Source of the DNA: an uncultured Fibrobacterota bacterium
GTDB lineage: Bacteria > Fibrobacterota > Chitinivibrionia > Chitinivibrionales > CAIOZP01
Length of the DNA stretch: 10,847 bases
Direction: 5' to 3'
Assembly: GCA_903862805.1 (NCBI GenBank)
Contig: CAIOZP010000132.1
Span: 1-10,847 of the forward strand
Both the position numbers and the translations under genes were made by a program. The notes below the pieces were generated by a model. That model ran no database searches and had not been told where the DNA came from. It was given only the letters and a program-made list of their open reading frames with translations. The number at the start of each line of letters is the position of its first letter. Position 1 is the first letter of the stretch. Shown piece after piece: positions 1 to 5,536 of this stretch.

Positions 1-14
1 CACACCTGTTTTTC

Positions 15-32
15 TCCCCTCTCTGAAGGAGA
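15..32 (-). repeat. 18-nt dispersed repeat, copy 1 (inverted relative to copy 2)
   Basis: The 18 nt TCCCCTCTCTGAAGGAGA match the reverse complement of 528-545 exactly. Each copy is itself partly palindromic (CCCCTCTC-type arm against GAGAGGGG in copy 2, degraded on the outer side in copy 1). Pyrimidine-rich palindromes of this kind are common as short dispersed intergenic repeats; the genome-wide copy number cannot be seen from this window. Confidence 0.7.
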
Positions 33-134
33 AGTTCCCGAGCTGGCGAGGAAATAGAACGGGCCGGGGGATGAGGTCACGCGCAGCGTTTCTTACGTCC
101 GCAACATCAATCAGCAAAAAAATCGTAGGGAAAA

Positions 135-265
135 GACTCGAAGCCGACTCTCTGAGTCGCGACATCGAGACAAAAAGAATCGAACTCGTCACTCCAAGTC
201 CGGATTCCGGCTCTCAAGGACTCGAACCCGACACAAAAAGACCCGATGCCGACTCTTTTAGTCCC
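135..265. repeat. Diverged 63-nt tandem repeat
   Basis: Shifting the sequence by 63 nt aligns 135-197 with 198-260 without gaps at clearly more than half of the positions. The best-kept blocks are ACAAAAAGA at 170-178 and 233-241, and CTCTC at about 148-152 and 211-215. GACTCGAA-CCGAC also recurs at 135-148 and 219-232, and GCCGACTC followed by a short hairpin recurs near 143 and 248 (GACTCTCTGAGTC, 146-158; GACTCTTTTAGTC, 251-263). The period equals 21 codons, so a coding origin is possible, but the absence of a ribosome-binding site and of any recognisable product makes non-coding satellite-like sequence more likely. Confidence 0.5.
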
Positions 266-485
266 GTTATTACATATTTTCAGGATTGATTTATACGACG
301 AATAATAAGACAGGAAGTCAGAATAAGGAAGGGATTATTGACAACTTCCTCGCTATCTCGGGTCAAACCCCTTAAACCCGCCAAGAAATATGTGACCATA
401 AAACCCCGTCGCAAAGCCCCACCCATTTCAAGGGGGAGGGGTGTGAATGCGGCGGTTGTGGTTTGACAAAAAGGGAATGGTTATG

Positions 486-515
486 GAGGTCGTTGAGCGG
501 AGTCGAAACGACCTC
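486..515. repeat. Palindromic repeat with GAGCGGAGTCGAA core
   Basis: GAGGTCGTT (486-494) pairs perfectly with AACGACCTC (507-515), leaving a 12-nt loop. The loop region carries the core TGAGCGGAGTCGAA. From memory, this core inside a variable stem is a widespread small palindromic intergenic repeat in Bacteroidota and other environmental bacteria. Its function is unknown to me. Confidence 0.55.
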
Positions 516-523
516 ACCACTAA

Positions 524-545
524 CCCCTCTCCTTCAGAGAGGGGA
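524..545. repeat. 8-bp hairpin; copy 2 of the 18-nt dispersed repeat
   Basis: CCCCTCTC (524-531) pairs perfectly with GAGAGGGG (537-544) around a CTTCA loop. Positions 528-545 are the reverse complement of 15-32. There is no T tract after the stem (GAACAAG follows), so it is not a standard intrinsic terminator. Confidence 0.65.
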
Positions 546-658
546 ACAAGAATCAAAAAGGAAATGATTGCAATGACCTGTAAAGATCAAAACCGAGAAG
601 CCCCCAGTGGGGGCGGCCGAAGGCGGGGGGTTGGGGTCACATCTTCCTTGGCGGGTTT

Positions 659-677
659 AAGGGCTGGCTAAGCCCTT
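659..677. other. Hairpin upstream of tmk, weak terminator candidate
   Basis: AAGGGCT (659-665) pairs with AGCCCTT (671-677) around a 5-nt loop. A pyrimidine-rich but not pure-T stretch follows (CCTTCTTATTCTTC). It overlaps the end of the right arm of the inverted-repeat element. It could end transcription entering from the left, but the U tract is poor. The remaining 97 nt before tmk contain a consensus TTGACA at 718-723 but no matching -10 box. Confidence 0.3.
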
Positions 678-774
678 CCTTCTTATTCTTCTGCCTTTCA
701 TTCTTAACACGTCTCAATTGACAAACAAAAAACAAGAAAAATCAGAAACCAGAACTCAGTAAATCCGGGAAATC

Positions 775-1401
775 ATGGAAAACAAAAAAGGCCAATTCAT
801 TACATTCGAAGGGATCGACGGCTGCGGAAAGAGCACTCAAGCCGCGCTCGCCGCGAAGCACCTCGAATCGAAGGGAATCAAGTTTGTTCAGACCCGCGAA
901 CCAGGTGGAACAGTCATCGCAGAAAAAATCCGTGCGCTGATTCTTGATCCGGAAAACTCTGCCATGGTAGATCGCTGCGAATTGCTTTTATTCCTTGCGG
1001 CACGGGCGCAGCATGTCTCCGAGAAAATTATTCCTTTACTCGAAGATGGAACATGGGTTCTCTGTGATCGCTTTGCCGATGCGACTTTGGCGTATCAGAG
1101 CGGTGGGCGCGGGATGAGTTTGGAATTGCTTTCGCCACTGCTTGATTTTGCTGCTTCGGGGCTTAAACCCGACAGAACATTCATTTTCGATATCGACATG
1201 AAAACCGCTGCCGCGCGCATGGCCGCTTCACGCAAGGGCGCCGACCGCATGGAGCGAAATTCCGAGAAGTTTTTTGGCGATGTTCGGGCTGAATATCTGC
1301 GGATTGCAAAGGCTGAGCCTGAACGAGTTTCGCTGATTGATGGTTCCGCGACCCTCGACGAAATTGCTGCTGTTATCGCGAAACAGCTTGACGCTATGTG
1401 A
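775..1401 (+). CDS. tmk: Thymidylate kinase (dTMP kinase)
   Basis: This enzyme phosphorylates dTMP to dTDP with ATP, an essential cytoplasmic step of dTTP synthesis. The 208-residue product has the usual family length. The P-loop is FEGIDGCGKST at residues 11-21, followed by REPGGT (41-46), which belongs to the dTMP site. The DR-type motif CDRFADATLAYQ lies at 97-108. The LID segment with basic residues (SRKGADR, 152-158) is followed by the usual RNSEKFF-like stretch. The P-loop X position is Cys rather than Arg and the basic residues are in the LID, as in the E. coli-like class. The ATG follows a weak GGGAA and has no strong Shine-Dalgarno, but the protein starts right before the conserved strand, so the start is well placed. 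An envelope protease and chaperone follow on the same strand. Confidence 0.96.
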   Translation: MENKKGQFITFEGIDGCGKSTQAALAAKHLESKGIKFVQTREPGGTVIAEKIRALILDPENSAMVDRCELLLFLAARAQHVSEKIIPLLEDGTWVLCDRFADATLAYQSGGRGMSLELLSPLLDFAASGLKPDRTFIFDIDMKTAAARMAASRKGADRMERNSEKFFGDVRAEYLRIAKAEPERVSLIDGSATLDEIAAVIAKQLDAM

Positions 1402-1422
1402 ATCTATTATTTTAGGAGTTCT

Positions 1423-1509
1423 ATGCGCTGCGCGGCGCTTTCCGGAGCCGTGTGTGTGACGCAAATTACCGGACAGGCGGTGGATGATGAATTCTGGTTC
1501 TCGCTTTAA
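1423..1509 (+). CDS. Putative 28-residue leader peptide overlapping the ctpA start
   Basis: A short frame begins at ATG 1423 behind AGGAG (1414-1418, 4 nt before the ATG), the best ribosome-binding site in the tmk-ctpA gap. It encodes 28 residues beginning MRCAALSGAVCV and ending DDEFWFSL, then stops with TAA at 1507-1509. It lies in a different frame from ctpA, runs over the annotated ctpA ATG (1484) and ends one base before a later in-frame ctpA ATG (1511). That layout suits translational coupling, with ribosomes ending the peptide and restarting on ctpA. The peptide matches nothing I recognise. The alternative is that a frameshift (real or from sequencing) separates a longer ctpA N-terminus from its own ribosome-binding site. 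Confidence 0.4.
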   Translation: MRCAALSGAVCVTQITGQAVDDEFWFSL

Positions 1510-3331
1510 AATGCCTTTCTCACGCAATAGCCTTTGGGGTATGCTGATCACCGTTTCGGTTGTGATCGGACTCGCAGTTGATACGGCTGGGGCCGGAAGC
1601 TCCGACACCACCAAGGGCGATTTTTATTCCGACATAATGCTGCTTGACGCAGTTACATCAAAGATTCATCAGAAGTACGTTGTCGATGTCAATTCGACCG
1701 ACCTTGTCGATAACGCCGTCCGTGGAATGCTGTCGATCCTCGATCCGCACACGGCGTTTTTCAAGCCGAAGGGCTTCGACGAATTGCGCATTCACACCGA
1801 GGGTAAGTTCGGCGGGCTTGGAATTCAAATCGCTATTCAGGAAAAAGTTCTGACTGTCATGACGCCGATTCCGGGAACTCCGGCTGAACGTGCTGGAATC
1901 CAGAGCGGCGATAAAATTGTAAAGATCGACGGCAAGTCAACACAGGGAATCACCGTTGACAAAGCGGTTGACAAGCTGCGTGGCGAACCCGGCACACCGG
2001 TCAAGCTCACCATCGTGCGCAAGGGCGTACCGGAGCCAACCGACTACAGCCTTATTCGCGACATTATTACGATCAAATCAGTTCCTTTCAGCGGCGTGCT
2101 CGACAACGGTGTCGGCTATGTAAAGCTTTTGCAGTTCTCCGAAGAATCCGGCGACGAGGTTGACAAAGCGGTTCGCGGACTCATGGCAAAGGGCATCAAG
2201 GGACTGATCCTCGACCTTCGCCACAATCCGGGTGGATTGCTCAATCAGGCACAGGAAGTTTCCGAGAAGTTCCTTAAAAAGGGTTCGCTGATTGTTTCGA
2301 CCCGTGGACGCGTTTCGCCACAGCAAGACGACTATTCGCACAGCGATCCGATTCTTCCCGATAGCGTTCCCATGATTGTTCTCGTTGACGAAGCCTCGGC
2401 CAGCGCGGCTGAAATCGTTTCCGGTGCCATGCAGGATCACGATCGCGCGGTCATCCTCGGCGACACATCATTTGGCAAGGGAAGCGTTCAGAGCATCGAA
2501 CAGCTCGACGCGACGCACCATATCAAGTTGACTGAAGCTTTTTATTACACGCCTTCGGGTCGTTGCATCAACAAACCCGAAAACGGAGTTCGCGGTGCGC
2601 GTCACGACGACGGCGGCGAGATCGACGGTGGAACCGACATGGGCGCCGATCAACCCGACAGCACCGACAGCGTTTCCATCAAAAAGGCAAAGAAAGACAC
2701 ACTGATTTTCCACACCAAGGCCGGTCGCGTTGTTTATGGCGGCGGCGGAATTATCCCCGACACCATTGTAAAGCAGCCGATCTTCGATCCGATCGTCCGT
2801 GCGCTTTTCATAAAAGATGTGTTCTTCCGTTTTGCAACCAACGAGTATCCTCTTCTTGGCAAGCGCGGAGTAAAGGTCGATGCGAACTATGTTCCCGATC
2901 AGAAGGTCATGGAAGATTTCCGCTCGTTCCTCGATTCAATCAAGTTCGACTATCGTCCGTTTGCTGCAATCAAGTACGACGAGTTCCGCAAGTGGGCCGG
3001 TATTTTGGCCGACACGACCGCCGATTCTGCGCGTTACTCGATCGACAGACCCGAATGGACAAAAGACGAGCGTGCAGAGCTCGAAAAGATGGCGGCCAAG
3101 GTTTCGGACATGTGCACATCCGAAGGCAAGCGCGCATTTAACGCAAAGAACGACGAAATTGCCAGATATGTCAGAACCGCGGTGCTTGTTCGTGCGCTTG
3201 GTCAGGATAACGAGACGATCTATCGCCTGAATCTTTCTGCCGATGTACAGATCAAAGCGGCACTTGCGGTAATCGGTAACAGGGCGGTTTTCGACCACTT
3301 CCTGAAGCCTTCGGCAAAAGCAAAGAAATAA
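1484..3331 (+). CDS. ctpA: Carboxy-terminal processing protease, peptidase family S41
   Basis: This is a periplasmic serine protease of the CtpA/Prc family, which trims or degrades exported proteins from their C-terminus. Of 615 residues, about 17-37 form a hydrophobic signal or anchor. A PDZ domain spans about 104-190 (GLGIQI at 111-116). The S41 core contains LILDLRHNPGG (241-251) and the SASAAEIVSGAMQD block. From the fixed Ser-to-Lys spacing of 25 in Prc, CtpB and D1 protease, I assign Ser307 and Lys332 as the catalytic dyad and Gln336 as the third residue (FGKGSVQ). Between YYTPSGR (354-360) and GGGIIPD (420-426) lies an Asp/Gly-rich insert of about 45-60 residues, a feature I associate with Bacteroidota-like members. 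Residues 430-615 form a charged, probably helical tail. Start choice is uncertain: ATG 1484, 1487 or 1511. None has a strong Shine-Dalgarno, and 1511 directly follows the leader-peptide stop. Confidence 0.93.
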   Translation: MMNSGSRFKMPFSRNSLWGMLITVSVVIGLAVDTAGAGSSDTTKGDFYSDIMLLDAVTSKIHQKYVVDVNSTDLVDNAVRGMLSILDPHTAFFKPKGFDELRIHTEGKFGGLGIQIAIQEKVLTVMTPIPGTPAERAGIQSGDKIVKIDGKSTQGITVDKAVDKLRGEPGTPVKLTIVRKGVPEPTDYSLIRDIITIKSVPFSGVLDNGVGYVKLLQFSEESGDEVDKAVRGLMAKGIKGLILDLRHNPGGLLNQAQEVSEKFLKKGSLIVSTRGRVSPQQDDYSHSDPILPDSVPMIVLVDEASASAAEIVSGAMQDHDRAVILGDTSFGKGSVQSIEQLDATHHIKLTEAFYYTPSGRCINKPENGVRGARHDDGGEIDGGTDMGADQPDSTDSVSIKKAKKDTLIFHTKAGRVVYGGGGIIPDTIVKQPIFDPIVRALFIKDVFFRFATNEYPLLGKRGVKVDANYVPDQKVMEDFRSFLDSIKFDYRPFAAIKYDEFRKWAGILADTTADSARYSIDRPEWTKDERAELEKMAAKVSDMCTSEGKRAFNAKNDEIARYVRTAVLVRALGQDNETIYRLNLSADVQIKAALAVIGNRAVFDHFLKPSAKAKK

Positions 3332-3361
3332 CAGTAACTTTTCTCATACGGAGCTTGTGAA

Positions 3362-5188
3362 ATGATTAGCAAGATGCGTGATTTCGCCCCGGTGATTATG
3401 TGGGGTGTGTTTGCGGCCTTCATGGCGACAGTGTTCTTCGGCTGGGGTATGGACTTTACGTCGAACCACAAAGATGGCGTGTATGTCGGCAGTATTGGCA
3501 AAGAGCAGGTGCCTCTTCAGAACTTTATGAAGGAAGTCGAAACGGCGAAGGAGCGTATGCGTCAGGAATCCGGCGCCGCGCTTCCAGAAGACAAGGAACG
3601 CCAGATTCCGCGTCAGATTTGGGAACAGAAAGTCCAGAAGACGCTTCTCGAAAAGCTGTTTACCAAGATGGATCTCGGAGGAACAGCCGACGAAGTTTAC
3701 AACTACATCCTTGAGAATCCACCGGCTCAGGTGCAGAACGATTCCAACTTCCTGACCGATGGCAAGTACGACAAGTCGAAGTTTGCCAAGATCCTCGCCA
3801 ATCCCAAGATCTACGATCAGGCCGGCGTTATGCAGCTCGAACTGGAGACGCGCAATTTTTACGTTCCCGCGCAAAAACTCGAAGTTCTGCTTTCGGTTGG
3901 CAAGACGCCGTCGCGACTCGAGACCGAACGCGAATTCCGCGACCAGATGGAAAAAGGCCAGTTCGAATTCTGCGGTGTAAACAATGCACAGTTTGCAGCA
4001 AATCCGAAGTCGATAACCGATGCAATGGTCAGCACCTACTATCATGCGCATCCCGATTCCTTCAGAATATCCGACGAAGAAGCAGAGCTTTATTTTGCCG
4101 CAATTCCAAAGATGCCCACCTCTGCCGACGAACAGTCCTGCCTCCAAGAACTGCTTGATGCCAAGAAAAGCATAGAAAGTGGATCTTCCACTTTCGCTGA
4201 AGAGGCCAAGGCTCTTTCCGACGACGAGGCTTCAGCAAAGCAGAACGGCGAACTCGGCTGGTTTGCCCACGGTCAGATGGTTCCGCAATTCGAGGCTGTT
4301 GCATTTTCTCTTGATACCGGCAAAATCTCAGAGCCGGTCAAGACGCAGTTCGGCTACCACATAATCAAGGTGGAAGAGCGCGAAATGCATGGCGACACAG
4401 TCGTTCGGGTTCGTGCAAGTCACATTCTGCGCAAGATTGAAGCGTCAAACAATACATTGGACAGCCTTGAATCAATAGCCGAAAAGCTTCGCACTAAAAT
4501 GTCTGGCAAAGGATTTGTCGCCGCTGCTAAAGAGGAAAAGGGGCTATATTGGGATTCAACGGGCCTTTTTGCCAAGGGTAAATCCATTCCGAAGGTTGGT
4601 TTCGTCAGTGGTGCTCAGTCTTTTGCATTTGCAAAGAATCGCAAAGAGGCCGTTTCCGAAAAGCTTGAAAACAGCCGCGCTTTCTTCGTTTTTGCATTCA
4701 AACGCCATGTTGACAAAGGCATTCTCGATCTTGCCGATGTCAAAAACAGAATTGTCGCCATTCTGGCCGACTCTATTTCATCTTCAAATGCCAAAAACTA
4801 TCTCGATGCTGTTCGTACGCGTCTGGCAAATGCCCCAACTATTTCAACACTTGACAGTACCGATAGCAAACTTTTCTCCGGAAAAACCGACACCATTGCC
4901 AGAACAGCATTTGTTCCCCAGCTCGGATCTGCTTCGGCAGCGATTGCCAGCGGATTCGCCTTGGCCCCCGGAACGCTTTCCAAGGTAATAGACAATACAG
5001 GTCGATTTGCACTTGTCAAACCGCTGTTCGTTGCAAAAGTTGCTCCGGCGGCGCTGAACAGCCCGGAATACACAAAGTCATTTTCTGCACTCGCCTCAAG
5101 CCATCAGCAGTCAGCATTCATGGAGTGGTATTACACTTACAAGATGGCTGCCGATGTAAAAGATGAGCTTGACCGTTACTTCGAGTAA
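3362..5188 (+). CDS. Membrane-anchored SurA/PpiD-type peptidyl-prolyl isomerase
   Basis: This is a periplasmic folding factor of the parvulin family. It has 608 residues, close to PpiD length. One transmembrane anchor lies at about 9-28, followed by a chaperone-like N-terminal domain to about 230 with the PpiD/SurA pattern FMKEVETAKERM and YDKSKFAKIL. A parvulin core lies at about 277-338: LSDDEASAKQNGELGWF, then MVPQFEAVAFSL, then PVKTQFGYHIIKV. This domain lacks the usual ASHIL histidine segment at its front (LYFAAIPKMP instead), while RASHILRKI appears at 351-359 and opens a second, degenerate repeat to about 455. That leaves activity of either domain uncertain; a mainly chaperone role is possible. 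The ATG has CGGAG at 3349-3353, 8 nt upstream. It begins 30 nt after ctpA, so the two are probably cotranscribed as an envelope quality-control pair. An intrinsic terminator follows. Confidence 0.88.
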   Translation: MISKMRDFAPVIMWGVFAAFMATVFFGWGMDFTSNHKDGVYVGSIGKEQVPLQNFMKEVETAKERMRQESGAALPEDKERQIPRQIWEQKVQKTLLEKLFTKMDLGGTADEVYNYILENPPAQVQNDSNFLTDGKYDKSKFAKILANPKIYDQAGVMQLELETRNFYVPAQKLEVLLSVGKTPSRLETEREFRDQMEKGQFEFCGVNNAQFAANPKSITDAMVSTYYHAHPDSFRISDEEAELYFAAIPKMPTSADEQSCLQELLDAKKSIESGSSTFAEEAKALSDDEASAKQNGELGWFAHGQMVPQFEAVAFSLDTGKISEPVKTQFGYHIIKVEEREMHGDTVVRVRASHILRKIEASNNTLDSLESIAEKLRTKMSGKGFVAAAKEEKGLYWDSTGLFAKGKSIPKVGFVSGAQSFAFAKNRKEAVSEKLENSRAFFVFAFKRHVDKGILDLADVKNRIVAILADSISSSNAKNYLDAVRTRLANAPTISTLDSTDSKLFSGKTDTIARTAFVPQLGSASAAIASGFALAPGTLSKVIDNTGRFALVKPLFVAKVAPAALNSPEYTKSFSALASSHQQSAFMEWYYTYKMAADVKDELDRYFE

Positions 5189-5213
5189 GCTTCTCTGATC
5201 TACGGCAGAAGCT
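5188..5213 (+). terminator. Weak hairpin at the end of the isomerase gene
   Basis: AGCTTCT (5188-5194) pairs with AGAAGCT (5207-5213) over a 12-nt loop and is followed by GTATTTT. The stem begins at the last base of the isomerase stop codon. Together with the strong terminator 20 nt further on it may form a tandem stop; alone it would be weak. Confidence 0.35.
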
Positions 5214-5232
5214 GTATTTTGGATAATTGACG

Positions 5233-5268
5233 CGGCCGATCAGGAATACTGATCGGCCGTATTTTTTT
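5233..5268 (+). terminator. Strong Rho-independent terminator
   Basis: CGGCCGATCAG (5233-5243) and CTGATCGGCCG (5249-5259) form a perfect 11-bp stem around the loop GAATA, followed by TA and seven T residues (5262-5268). It lies about 45 nt past the isomerase stop and marks the end of the tmk-ctpA-isomerase transcription unit. Confidence 0.93.
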
Positions 5269-5536
5269 ATGCGACAACTTCTTTGCCGGCAGATACCATT
5301 CCGCTTATTTTGCCTGCCGTATCGTGTTGAACTTATACAGTGGCTACTTTGTGGTAGATTATTTTGTTCAACAAAAGATACCAGAAATCACTAAAAAACA
5401 GCTTTAAATCCGGGCTTGTTCACTCGCGAACACAAATTGCTGCAGCAATATGTTTTTCTTTGGGTTATACGCGCCTTTTTGTACTATATTAAGTGAGCAA
5501 AGAGATAATAACGTTTGTTATGGTGTTTACCGAATA
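5269..5536. other. Intergenic spacer before the envelope gene cluster
   Basis: This 268-nt AT-rich gap contains no gene I can support. A 41-codon frame starting in the terminator T tract (5269) has no ribosome-binding site and is discarded. An 8-nt inverted pair, TGTTGAAC (5325-5332) and GTTCAACA (5366-5373), flanks 33 nt. A smaller inverted pair, GTTC-actcgc-GAAC, lies near 5419-5432. Either could be a regulator site for the downstream cluster, but neither has independent support. Confidence 0.5.
5460..5490 (+). promoter_or_regulatory. Candidate promoter for the envelope gene cluster
   Basis: TATATT at 5485-5490 resembles a -10 box and lies 46 nt before the chosen ATG at 5537. The only upstream partner is TTGGGT (5460-5465), with a long spacer of 19 nt. 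A promoter is expected in this gap because a strong terminator precedes it, but the exact boxes are weak guesses and do not match the Bacteroidota-type consensus. Confidence 0.25.

Larger units (their letters stand above)
1..368. other. Intergenic region without a convincing gene
   Basis: No gene is supported here. One open frame of 72 codons (71-289, plus strand) exists, but its ATG follows a G-rich run without a spaced Shine-Dalgarno, its product resembles nothing I know, and its composition (Asp, Ser, Glu, Lys, Arg, Pro) simply reflects the underlying 63-nt tandem repeat. The stretch also holds one copy of an 18-nt dispersed motif (15-32) and a 7-bp inverted pair, AGGAAGT at 312-318 with ACTTCCT at 344-350. 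I read it as repeat-rich spacer that continues into the inverted-repeat block beginning at 369. Confidence 0.6.
369..663. repeat. Composite intergenic element with 29-nt inverted arms
   Basis: The left arm (369-397, starting CCCTTAAACCCGCCAAGAA) and right arm (635-663, ending CTTGGCGGGTTTAAGGG) are reverse complements at 27 of 29 positions, and similarity stops at the outer ends. Between them lie four smaller inverted repeats: an imperfect C/G-rich one at about 417-441, a 9-bp stem at 486-515, an 8-bp stem at 524-544 and CCCCC-AGT-GGGGG at 601-613. An open frame at 447-671 runs through these hairpins and the right arm and is almost certainly not a gene. No transposase is encoded. The architecture suits a MITE-like non-autonomous element or a structured dispersed repeat. 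No clear target-site duplication was found beside the arms, so mobility is an inference. Confidence 0.6.

Noticed and set aside
71..289. 72-codon open frame on the plus strand
   Set aside because: No spaced Shine-Dalgarno, no recognisable product, and it follows a 63-nt tandem repeat whose period keeps the frame open.
447..671. 74-codon open frame on the plus strand
   Set aside because: It reads through several hairpins and the right inverted arm of the repeat element; the protein is arbitrary and G/R-rich.
718..723. TTGACA as a -35 box for tmk
   Set aside because: No acceptable -10 at 16-18 nt spacing. The same hexamer also occurs at 338-343 and 463-468 without a -10, so it looks like chance or part of the repeats.
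3344..4147. 267-codon open frame on the minus strand opposite the isomerase gene
   Set aside because: The plus strand encodes a clear SurA/PpiD-type protein with a good ribosome-binding site; the minus frame is its shadow.
5269..5400. 41-codon frame starting in the terminator T tract
   Set aside because: No Shine-Dalgarno, overlap with the terminator, and no recognisable product.
5450..5536. N-terminal extension of the barrel gene from ATG 5450
   Set aside because: It would bury a textbook signal peptide behind 29 residues, and no ribosome-binding site supports it.
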